Source: Hymenobacter convexus
Lineage (GTDB): Bacteria; Bacteroidota; Bacteroidia; Cytophagales; Hymenobacteraceae
Assembly (NCBI RefSeq): GCF_030580955.1
Contig: NZ_JAUQON010000007.1
Span: 269,880-333,879, forward strand
Direction of reading: 5' to 3'
Length of the DNA stretch: 64,000 nt
The notes below the pieces were generated by a model, which worked only from the letters and a program-made list of their open reading frames with translations, was not told the origin of the DNA and made no database searches. Below are positions 39,935 through 47,116 of this stretch, piece after piece; the stretch's first letter is position 1; the number at the start of each line of letters is the position of its first letter. The translations under genes were made by a program, and so were the position numbers.

Positions 39935-40957
39935 ATGCAGAAATCGCCCGAACGCGGCTCCCTGACGCCATTTCCCGACATCAGCCAAATCTGGCAGCTA
40001 CTGCAGGTGCACCGGCCAGCCCTGGCCCTCACGCTGGCCGAGCAGCTGCTGGCACACGCCCCCATGGCCCTGCCGCCGCAACTGGCCCGCATCGAGGCAC
40101 TGCGGCAGCTGCAGCGCCTGCCCGAGGCGGCAGAGGCCGCCAAGGCCGCCATCGGCTCGGCGCCGGAGTCGGCCAGCGCGTTTGCGGCTTATGCGCGGGT
40201 GGTGGGGCAGCAGGGCCAACTGGCGAAGGCGGAAATGCTCATCACGCAGGCCATCCAGCTGAACCCGGTTTCGGCCGAATATTATGGTTTTGCCGCGCAG
40301 CTGTTGCTGCTGCAGCAGCGTACGCAGGAAGCGGTGGCCTGCGCGGCGGCCGGCCTGCGCCTCGATGCCGGCCACGCCGACTGCCTGCTGTGGCGCGCCC
40401 TGGCCCAGGAGCGCCTCGACCAGCCCGGCGCGGCCGATGAAGATTTTGCGCGGGTGCTGCGGGCGGCGCCGGCCAGCGCGCTGGTGCACGCGCAGCGCGG
40501 CCTCCAGCTGCTGGAGCGCTACGAACCCCGGCAGGCAGCGGCGCACCTGGCCGAAGCCCTCCGCCTTGACCCCACCCGCCGCGAGGTGATACCGGCGCTG
40601 CAAAACGCCCGCCGGCAGCAACTGTGGCCCGCGTGGCTGCTGCAGCTGCAGCAGAAGCGGCGGCTCGACTGGAGCAACGGCTTCCCGTTTAGCTGGCGGG
40701 GCCCGGCGGCGGGCCTGCTCACGCCCTACTTTCAGCTGCGCAGCCGGTGGCACACCCGCCACGACCCGTTTTTTCGGGAGCGAATTCCAGGCCAACGCGC
40801 GGCCGTGTTGCGCCGCTGGCTGGTGATAGGTGGGCTGGTGCTTTTTATCCCGGGCTTCCTCTACGCCTTCATTACCTTTGAATTGCCGCCCTTCACACTG
40901 GTCATTTTCTTTACGGCGCTGATACGGGCGTTTATGGAAAAGCAGCGGGCCGACTGA
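39935..40957 (+). CDS. TPR protein with two C-terminal membrane helices (TPR-TM 3)
   Basis: 340 residues, closely parallel to the preceding gene. QIWQLLQVHRPALALTLAEQ opens it, HADCLLWRALAQERLDQPGA sits in the same repeat unit, and WHTRHDPFFRERIPGQRA precedes the membrane helices (LRRWLVIGGLVLFIPGFLYA and FTLVIFFTALIRAFM). It therefore arose by tandem duplication. The short C-terminal tail EKQRAD should be cytoplasmic. The start is the ATG at 39935, 22 bases after the preceding stop; a TTG at 39926 is also in frame. The shared RHDP segment just before the membrane is a candidate contact site, but that is inference. Confidence 0.85.
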   Translation: MQKSPERGSLTPFPDISQIWQLLQVHRPALALTLAEQLLAHAPMALPPQLARIEALRQLQRLPEAAEAAKAAIGSAPESASAFAAYARVVGQQGQLAKAEMLITQAIQLNPVSAEYYGFAAQLLLLQQRTQEAVACAAAGLRLDAGHADCLLWRALAQERLDQPGAADEDFARVLRAAPASALVHAQRGLQLLERYEPRQAAAHLAEALRLDPTRREVIPALQNARRQQLWPAWLLQLQQKRRLDWSNGFPFSWRGPAAGLLTPYFQLRSRWHTRHDPFFRERIPGQRAAVLRRWLVIGGLVLFIPGFLYAFITFELPPFTLVIFFTALIRAFMEKQRAD

Positions 40958-41070
40958 TTCCCTGCCAGCCATCTTCCGCTACCGATGCGCCATGGCGGAC
41001 GGTTCATTGAGCCAGTGATTTAGCTGCCTGCAAAAACACCGCTGCCCGCACTACTTGCCCTCCCTCGTAC

Positions 41071-42279
41071 TTGGAAAACACGACCGACTACCTCCCCCGC
41101 GTGCAGCTGCTGCTGAGCCAGAACCGCCACGCCCACGCCGCCCAGGAGCTGCGCCGCCAACTCGCGCAGGACCCGCACGACCCGGTGGCCCACGCCCTGC
41201 TGGCCGTGTGCCTGCTGGAGCAGGAGCAGCTGGCCGAAGCGCAGTCCGAAGCCGAGCTGGCCATTCATCTGGCCCCCGAGTACGACTTCGCCTTCTACGC
41301 CCTGGCCCTGATTGAGCACCGCGCCCACCGCCCCAAGCAGGCCCTGGCCGCCATCAACGAAGCCCTGGCCCTCGACCCCAACGACGCCGACTACTACCAC
41401 CTGCTGGGCCAGCTGCGCCTGCAAAGCGGGCAGTGGCAGGCCGCCCTGCAAGCCGCCCAAACCGGGCTCGGCCTCGATGCCGAGCACGCGGGCCTGCACG
41501 GCCTGCACGCCCGCGCCCTGGCCCGCCAGGGCCGCCCCGACGAGGCCAGCCACGCCGCCCGCTCAGCTCTTAGCTATGCGGCCAGCAGCAGCTCCACCCA
41601 AGCCCAGGCCGGCTGGGTGGCCCTCGAAACCAACCGCCCCAAAGAAGCCCTCGAACACTTCCGCGAAGCCCTGCGCCTCGACCCCGAATCGGACTTTGCC
41701 CGCGAAGGCTTGGTGGAAGCCCTCAAGGCCCGGTATTGGGTGTACCGTTCGTTTATGCGGTTCGTGTACTGGTCGGGCACGCTGAGCGACGGGGTGCGGC
41801 GCGGCATGTTTCTGGGGGCCTGGCTGGTGGTGCGCTTCGTGCCGGTGCTGCTGCCCATTTACCTGGCATTTGTGTTCATGAGCTGGTTTTCGGACGTGCT
41901 GTTTGAGAGCCTGCTGCGCATCAGCGCCTACGGCCGCATGGCCCTTACCGACCGGCAAACCCGGCATTCCAACCAGTTTCTGGGGTTGCTGGCCGTGGCG
42001 GCGGGCGGGCTGGCCGTGCGGCTGGCAGTGCCGGGCGCGCCGGGCATGGATTTGCTGGCGATGGTGGCGCTGGGCCTGCTGTTTCCACTGGCCGGCACTT
42101 GGCGGCTGCCAGCGGGCACCCCGGCCTGGCAACGCTCGCGCTGGGCGGGCTTCGGGCTGGCCGCCGTGGGCCTGCTCAGCGTGGCCCTCGGGGTGATGAA
42201 CCTAGCCGTCGCCGGCACGGTCTTTCTCGCCTTCGTCGTCGGCGCGGTGATTTACACCTGGGTTTTCGCGTTGCGGTAA
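41071..42279 (+). CDS. TPR protein with C-terminal membrane domain (TPR-TM 4)
   Basis: 402 residues. The N-terminal ~220 residues contain about six TPR units (PRVQLLLSQNRHAHAAQELR, HALLAVCLLEQEQLAEAQSE, ADYYHLLGQLRLQSGQWQAA, PKEALEHFREALRLDPESDF). From about residue 240 four membrane helices follow, such as GAWLVVRFVPVLLPIYLAFV and AVGLLSVALGVMNLAVAGTV. The overall plan matches the first TPR-TM gene (37576). The likely start is the TTG at 41071 (second residue Glu); the first in-frame ATG would delete the first repeats. It is the last gene of the run and is followed by an inverted-repeat element. Confidence 0.82.
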   Translation: MENTTDYLPRVQLLLSQNRHAHAAQELRRQLAQDPHDPVAHALLAVCLLEQEQLAEAQSEAELAIHLAPEYDFAFYALALIEHRAHRPKQALAAINEALALDPNDADYYHLLGQLRLQSGQWQAALQAAQTGLGLDAEHAGLHGLHARALARQGRPDEASHAARSALSYAASSSSTQAQAGWVALETNRPKEALEHFREALRLDPESDFAREGLVEALKARYWVYRSFMRFVYWSGTLSDGVRRGMFLGAWLVVRFVPVLLPIYLAFVFMSWFSDVLFESLLRISAYGRMALTDRQTRHSNQFLGLLAVAAGGLAVRLAVPGAPGMDLLAMVALGLLFPLAGTWRLPAGTPAWQRSRWAGFGLAAVGLLSVALGVMNLAVAGTVFLAFVVGAVIYTWVFALR

Positions 42280-42306
42280 GAATTGGCAAGACAGCACATC
42301 AAGCAC

Positions 42307-42403
42307 GTCATGCTGAGCGCAGTCGAAGCATCTCTACTGCGTGAGTAATTCAGCTACTAGTGCAACGAAGCGGTAGAGATGCTTCGACTGCGCTCAGCAT
42401 GAC
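42307..42403. repeat. Large inverted-repeat element (31-bp perfect arms)
   Basis: Arms 42307-42337 and 42373-42403 (GTCATGCTGAGCGCAGTCGA onward) are perfect complements. The loop holds GAGTAATTCAGCTACTAG and TGCAACGAAGCG. It separates the TPR operon from the convergent glycosyltransferase-deacetylase gene. Confidence 0.92.
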
Positions 42404-42428
42404 GCCTTTTTTTTAATTGACTACCCCC

Positions 42429-44327
42429 CTATTTCCCCCGTTTCCAGCGGTAGTACCGGCGGTACCAAGGCGAGGTCTTTTTGAACAGACTACTGGTCGA
42501 CTCGTTCGGAAACATATTCACCCGAAATACCTGCATTCGGTCATCCTCAATGGTCAGGCCGCCGGTATCGGTCGAAACGCCGAGAGCGAAACCGGCGGCG
42601 CGCACGGCCTGCTTCACGGCGTCGTTTAGGTCGCCGTAGGGATAGGCGAAGCTCACTATTTTGGTGTGCAGCGCGGTTTCCAGGGCGGCTTTGCTGCGGC
42701 TGATTTCGGCGGCGGCTTCGGGCAGCGGCAGCGCGGTGAGGCGCGGGTGCGACATGGTGTGGGCGCCAATTTCCCAGCCGGCGGCTACGAAAGCGTGCTT
42801 TTGCTCCGCGCTCATGATGTCGGAACGCGGCTCGGTGGGGTCGGTGGCCAGGTCCCACTGGTTGAAGCGCACCCCAAAATCGCCGAGCAGGTAGAGCACG
42901 CCGCGGTAGCCGTATTGCTGCATGAGGGGCAGCAGGTTGGTATAATTGTCCGTGTAGCCATCATCGAAGGTGAGGATGATGGGCCGGGCCGGGAACTGGC
43001 TGAACGGCCGCTCGCCGCCGGCGTACTGCAGATAGTCGGCGAAGGTAATGGGGGTCAGCTTGCGCCTTTTGAAGTAAGCCAGATGCTTCTCAAAGTTCTC
43101 CTTCGTGACGTAAATCTGGTGCTTGGTGGCCAGCGGGGTATCAGGAATTTTGTGGTACATCAGCACCGGGATGTAGCCGATACCGGCCTTTTGCATGCGC
43201 GCGGCCTGGTAGGTTTCGAGCACGCGCGCGGCCACGTTAGTCAGGTCGTAATGGGCCCGCACCCGCTCTTGCAACGCTGAGGAAACCGGCCGGGGGGTCC
43301 GCAGAAAAGCCCGCGCATCGGCCAGCAAAGCTGCAAAATCTACTTCCATACCTGCCTGGCTGGCTGAGATGTCGCCGAAGTTAGAAGCCGCCGCTGCCGC
43401 AAAAGTTTCCTCTGACACCAGGCCTTCGTAGCTGGCCTCGCCCAGCGCCAGCACGGCCCGGCCGGCCCCCAGCGCCTCCATGGCCACCCGCCCGGCCCCA
43501 ATCACGAGCGTGGTGCGCGCCAGCCAGCCGGGCACGTTGGTGGTGAAACCCACTACTTCCATTCGCTCGCCAAACTCGGCTTGCAACTGCGCCAGCGCGG
43601 CCTTACCCGCCGCCGGCAAATGCGCCAACTCGCCGCCGATGAGGGCCACCCGCAGCGCCGGAAACTCGCGCAACAGCGCCGGAAACACCTGCTCCAGCAG
43701 GGCCGCCGCCCGCTCGCCCTTGCCCCCATTAAATCGCCCGACAAACGCAAGCCGGGGCGCTTCGCTTAATGAAGAATTAACAATTGAGAATGAAGAATTA
43801 TTGGACGCCCCCAATTCTTCATTCTTAATTGTTAATTCTTCATTAAGCGAAGCGTTGAAGGCCACGCCGTTGGGAATGGCCGCGATTTTGGCGGGCGCCA
43901 TCTTCACTTCTGTGATGAGGTGCTGGCGCAGGTTTTCGCAAATGGCGATGACTTTATCGCCGTAGATGTCGAACAGCGAGGTGGACGTGTGCAGATGCTG
44001 GCGGCCGTGCACGGTGCTCACCAGCGGCACGGCCAAGCCGCGCAGGGCGAAGTAGCTCACCCAGCTGGCGGCGCGGGAGTGGGCGTGGACCACGTCGATG
44101 CCCTCCCGCCGCACCAGTTGCCGGATGCGCCGGGCGTTGCGCAGGCGCTGGCCGTAGCGGCGGTTCACGATGGGCACTTTCAGTTGCGTGGCGCCGGTGG
44201 GCAGCTGGTCGGAGTCGGATAGCAGCCACACTTGGTGGCCCTGGGCACGGTGCGCTTCGGCCAGCTGCACGGCGTAGGCCACCGAGCCCGCAAAAAACTC
44301 AGCCGACAGAACGTGGAGTATGCGCAT
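42429..44327 (-). CDS. Glycosyltransferase (GT-B) fused to polysaccharide deacetylase
   Basis: 632 residues. The first ~375 form a GT-B glycosyltransferase: RILHVLSAEFFAGSVAYAVQ, VHAHSRAASWVSYFALRG, IPNGVAFN, FVGRFNGGKG and GRVAMEALGAGRAVLALG. The C-terminal ~240 are a NodB-type deacetylase with ILTFDDGYTDNY (metal-binding Asp), HTMSHPRL (HxxxH) and SFAYPYGDLNDAVKQAVRAA. One protein could thus add and trim sugars of an exported glycan; this is inference. Residues 159-190 (SLNEELTIKNEELGASNN and onward) are encoded by an inverted repeat inserted in the linker between the two GT-B lobes, keeping the frame open. Minus-strand TACCTTTG (44332-44339) is four bases from the ATG. The MBOAT gene is divergent. 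Confidence 0.9.
   Translation of the reverse strand: MRILHVLSAEFFAGSVAYAVQLAEAHRAQGHQVWLLSDSDQLPTGATQLKVPIVNRRYGQRLRNARRIRQLVRREGIDVVHAHSRAASWVSYFALRGLAVPLVSTVHGRQHLHTSTSLFDIYGDKVIAICENLRQHLITEVKMAPAKIAAIPNGVAFNASLNEELTIKNEELGASNNSSFSIVNSSLSEAPRLAFVGRFNGGKGERAAALLEQVFPALLREFPALRVALIGGELAHLPAAGKAALAQLQAEFGERMEVVGFTTNVPGWLARTTLVIGAGRVAMEALGAGRAVLALGEASYEGLVSEETFAAAAASNFGDISASQAGMEVDFAALLADARAFLRTPRPVSSALQERVRAHYDLTNVAARVLETYQAARMQKAGIGYIPVLMYHKIPDTPLATKHQIYVTKENFEKHLAYFKRRKLTPITFADYLQYAGGERPFSQFPARPIILTFDDGYTDNYTNLLPLMQQYGYRGVLYLLGDFGVRFNQWDLATDPTEPRSDIMSAEQKHAFVAAGWEIGAHTMSHPRLTALPLPEAAAEISRSKAALETALHTKIVSFAYPYGDLNDAVKQAVRAAGFALGVSTDTGGLTIEDDRMQVFRVNMFPNESTSSLFKKTSPWYRRYYRWKRGK
43758..43854. 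repeat. 97-bp inverted repeat inserted in frame within a coding region
   Basis: The left arm CGCTTCGCTTAATGAAGAAT onward (43758-43803) and the right arm ...CATTAAGCGAAGCG (43812-43854) are near-perfect complements. The A/T-rich internal GAATTAACAATTGAGAATGA pattern is unlike the surrounding high-GC gene. It encodes residues ~159-190 of the glycosyltransferase-deacetylase. Confidence 0.92.
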
Positions 44328-44331
44328 GGGG

Positions 44332-44339
44332 CAAAGGTA
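44332..44339 (-). promoter_or_regulatory. -7 element four bases from a start codon (TACCTTTG)
   Basis: An exact TAnnTTTG match; only CCCC separates it from the ATG of the glycosyltransferase-deacetylase gene. Implies a leaderless mRNA. Confidence 0.72.
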
Positions 44340-44425
44340 TTGCCGGACGCGGAGCCTGAACGGAGCAGTCCCCGTAACGCGTGGCCGGGCGTGGTCCGAA
44401 TTATCGCGGAGTAATCATTCGCTAG

Positions 44426-44441
44426 TGTTTTGCTTAAAACA
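44426..44441. promoter_or_regulatory. Palindrome TGTTTTGCTTAAAACA, possible operator
   Basis: Six-base arms TGTTTT/AAAACA around GCTT lie in the 232-base divergent spacer between the glycosyltransferase-deacetylase and MBOAT genes. The symmetry suits a dimeric regulator. No regulator gene is adjacent. Confidence 0.35.
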
Positions 44442-44560
44442 ACCCTAATCAGCTTTATTACCTCTTGGCTAGATGATGCAACTGGCTGTTAGTTGGACGT
44501 ATACTTGCATTAAGCTCAACCGCAAGCTGAATTTGCTTTTTTTTAGGCTAATACGCATAT

Positions 44561-46003
44561 ATGCTGTTTAACTCATTTGAGTTTCTGATTTTCTTTCCGG
44601 TCGTTACCGTTCTGTTTTTTCTGATTCCGCACCGCTACCGCTGGCTGCACCTGCTGGTGGCCAGCTGCGGTTTCTACATGGCGTTTATTCCGATTTATAT
44701 TCTTATACTGCTACTTACCATTGTCGTTGATTACTACGCCGGCATTCTCATCGAGAATGCCGAGGGCAGTCAGCGACGGTTTTACCTGGCCATGAGCCTA
44801 GTGGCCAACATCGGCGTGCTGGCCGTTTTCAAGTATTACAACTTCTTCATCGACAACGTCAACTCGCTGTTGCACCTGAGCAACCCCACGGCGTCGTTGC
44901 CGCTGCTCAACATCATTCTCCCCATTGGCCTGTCGTTTCACACGTTTCAGGCCATGAGCTATACCATTGAGGTGTACCGGCGCAACCAGCCGGCCGAGCG
45001 CCATTTCGGCATCTACGCGCTGTACGTGATGTTTTACCCGCAGCTGGTGGCTGGCCCCATCGAGCGGCCGCAAAACGTGCTTTACCAGTTTCATCAGCGC
45101 CAGTATTTCAACTACAGCCGGGTGGCCAGCGGGCTGCGCCTCATGGCCTGGGGCCTGTTCAAGAAAGTGGTAATTGCCGACCGCATGGCTTACCTGGTGA
45201 ACGAGGTGTACAACACGCCGCACGACTACCGGGGCCTGCCGCTGCTGGTGGCCACCATCTTCTTCTCGGTCCAGATTTACTGCGACTTCTCGGGCTATTC
45301 CGACATGGCCCTGGGGGCGGCCCGCGTGATGGGCTTCGAACTGATGAAGAACTTCGACCGGCCTTATTTTTCCAAGAGCATTTCGGAATTCTGGCGGCGC
45401 TGGCACATTTCGCTCTCTACCTGGTTCAAAGACTACCTCTACATCAGCCTGGGCGGCAACCGCGTGGCCCTGCCCCGGGCCTGCTTCAACCTGTTTTTTG
45501 TGTTCATGGTGAGCGGCCTGTGGCACGGGGCCAACTGGACGTTCATCGTGTGGGGCGCACTGCATGGCATCTACCTGGTGGTGGGCATGCTCACCAAGAG
45601 CGCGCGCAACCGCTTCATCGAGCGCACCAACCTCACCTTCCTCAACAACGCCCTGCTGAACACCGCCCTCACCTACGGGCTGGTGGCATTCGCCTGGATT
45701 TTCTTCCGGGCCAATACCCTGCACGATGCCGTGTACGTCATCCGACACACGCTCGACCTCAGCCCCGACCTGTGGCACATCTCGGCGGTGAAGGTCTTTT
45801 ATAAGCGCAACGAGTGGCTGGCGCTGGCCGGGGCCCTGGCCGTGCTGTTTGTGGTGGAGAAATACCAGTTCCGCCTGTCCATCGGCAACTGGCTGGCGCA
45901 GCAGGCCACGCCCGTGCGCTGGGCCATGTACTACGGCATTGTGCTGTACATCGCCCTGCTGGGGGCTTTCGAGCACGTTCAGTTCATCTACTTCCAGTTC
46001 TAG
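44561..46003 (+). CDS. MBOAT-family O-acyltransferase (AlgI/DltB-like)
   Basis: A 480-residue polytopic membrane protein with about ten to twelve helices. Features of AlgI-type MBOAT enzymes: IPIGLSFHTFQAMSYTIEVY, FYPQLVAGPIERPQNVLYQF, YCDFSGYSDMALGAARVMG, ISEFWRRWHISLSTWFKDYL, GGNRVALPRACFN and the catalytic His in VSGLWHGANWTFIVWGALHG. It passes an acyl (usually acetyl) group across the inner membrane to an extracellular polysaccharide. The gene immediately downstream (five bases) encodes an SGNH-like partner, the usual AlgI/AlgJ-type pairing. The divergent glycosyltransferase-deacetylase could make the glycan that is modified. The start ATG at 44561 is preceded by TGAATTTG, one mismatch from the -7 element. 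Confidence 0.94.
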   Translation: MLFNSFEFLIFFPVVTVLFFLIPHRYRWLHLLVASCGFYMAFIPIYILILLLTIVVDYYAGILIENAEGSQRRFYLAMSLVANIGVLAVFKYYNFFIDNVNSLLHLSNPTASLPLLNIILPIGLSFHTFQAMSYTIEVYRRNQPAERHFGIYALYVMFYPQLVAGPIERPQNVLYQFHQRQYFNYSRVASGLRLMAWGLFKKVVIADRMAYLVNEVYNTPHDYRGLPLLVATIFFSVQIYCDFSGYSDMALGAARVMGFELMKNFDRPYFSKSISEFWRRWHISLSTWFKDYLYISLGGNRVALPRACFNLFFVFMVSGLWHGANWTFIVWGALHGIYLVVGMLTKSARNRFIERTNLTFLNNALLNTALTYGLVAFAWIFFRANTLHDAVYVIRHTLDLSPDLWHISAVKVFYKRNEWLALAGALAVLFVVEKYQFRLSIGNWLAQQATPVRWAMYYGIVLYIALLGAFEHVQFIYFQF

Positions 46004-46008
46004 GCCGC

Positions 46009-47109
46009 ATGTCCGCTACTCAATCTCCCAAAACGGGCGGCCCCGCTGCCGCGCAGGCCATGCACCAGCATCCTCAGGCCCCCAAAACGGGCGGCGCCGG
46101 GCGCCTGCTGCTCAAAGTGCTGCTGCTCGGCAGCCCCTTTCTGGCCATCCTGATTACTTACTTCGTGTTCGACCCGTTCCGGGTGCTTTATCACTACCAG
46201 AGGTTTGAGGGGCCGCTGGTGGCCATTGCCAACCGCGACTACATCAGCACCCAAACCTACCTCAATACCTACGAGCGCCGCCCCTATAGCAGCTTCATTC
46301 TGGGCAACTCGCGCACGATGGGCTACCTCACCCGCGACTGGGCCAAGCTCACCGGCGACTCGCTGTCGTTCCACTACGACGCTTCTTCGGAGTCGCTCTA
46401 CGGCATCTGGCAGAAGCTTTTGTTTCTGGAGCAGCACCATGCGGCCCTGAAAAACGTGCTGATAATCTGCGACCACGAGTTGCTGAAGAAAGTGGACGAC
46501 TACGACAGCCACCTGCTGCGCAAAGACCCGCGCACCACCGGCGCCTCCACGTTTGCCTTCCAGCTCTCGTTCGTGAAGGCGTATTTCTCCAACACATTCT
46601 TTTATCAGTATCTGTATCAGCGGGCTACCGGCAAGTTCACGCCGGAGCTGGAAGAGATTCTGGAAGGCCGCCGGGTGGCCTATGACCCGACCACCAACGA
46701 CCTGACCCTGCCCGATGTGGAGCAGGAAATCAAGCGGGATTCGCTGGGCTTCTACACCAAAAACGACCGGCTCAAGCGCGCCCGCAAGCCCAGCGTATTC
46801 AAAGCCGTGATTGGGGCCGAGCAGCTGCGGCAGCTGGTGGCCATCCGCAACGTGTTTGCCCGCCACAACACCAATTTCCAGTTCGTCGTCAGCCCGCTCT
46901 ACTACCAGCAGCACCTCAACCCGGCCGATATTTCCATCCTGCAGCGCACCTTCGGCGCCAGCCACATCCACGATTTCAGCGGTACCAACGAATTCACCAG
47001 CCAGAACGGCAACTACTACGAAGACTCACACTACCGCCCCAAAGTGGGCCGCGAGATTCTGCGCCGCATCTATTCAGCGCCGAGTGACTCGGCTTCCATC
47101 CGGCCGTAA
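46009..47109 (+). CDS. SGNH-hydrolase-like partner of the MBOAT acyltransferase
   Basis: 366 residues. One membrane helix near 36-60 (LLLKVLLLGSPFLAILITYF) is followed by a periplasmic domain. Block I of an SGNH-like fold appears as SFILGNSRTMGYL near residue 98. A late ISILQRTFGASHIHDFSGTN and GNYYEDSHYRPKVG contain an Asp-x-x-His-like pair (DSHYRP) expected for the catalytic Asp/His. This matches the periplasmic acetyltransferase partners (AlgJ/AlgX/DltD-type) of MBOAT proteins; the exact family is not recognised. It starts five bases after the MBOAT stop, so both are one operon. The first 25 residues are a Pro/Gln-rich cytoplasmic tail with two PKTGG copies. It is convergent with the threonine synthase gene. 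Confidence 0.82.
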   Translation: MSATQSPKTGGPAAAQAMHQHPQAPKTGGAGRLLLKVLLLGSPFLAILITYFVFDPFRVLYHYQRFEGPLVAIANRDYISTQTYLNTYERRPYSSFILGNSRTMGYLTRDWAKLTGDSLSFHYDASSESLYGIWQKLLFLEQHHAALKNVLIICDHELLKKVDDYDSHLLRKDPRTTGASTFAFQLSFVKAYFSNTFFYQYLYQRATGKFTPELEEILEGRRVAYDPTTNDLTLPDVEQEIKRDSLGFYTKNDRLKRARKPSVFKAVIGAEQLRQLVAIRNVFARHNTNFQFVVSPLYYQQHLNPADISILQRTFGASHIHDFSGTNEFTSQNGNYYEDSHYRPKVGREILRRIYSAPSDSASIRP

Positions 47110-47116
47110 CGAGCCA

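Noticed and set aside
3758..42403. Insertion sequences
   Set aside because: No transposase gene lies between or beside the inverted repeats; the spacers are only 20-40 bases, too short for coding.
44798..45976. 392-residue minus-strand reading frame
   Set aside because: Antisense to the MBOAT gene, whose motifs are unambiguous.
46000..46971. 323-residue minus-strand reading frame
   Set aside because: Antisense to the SGNH-like partner gene, no homology seen.
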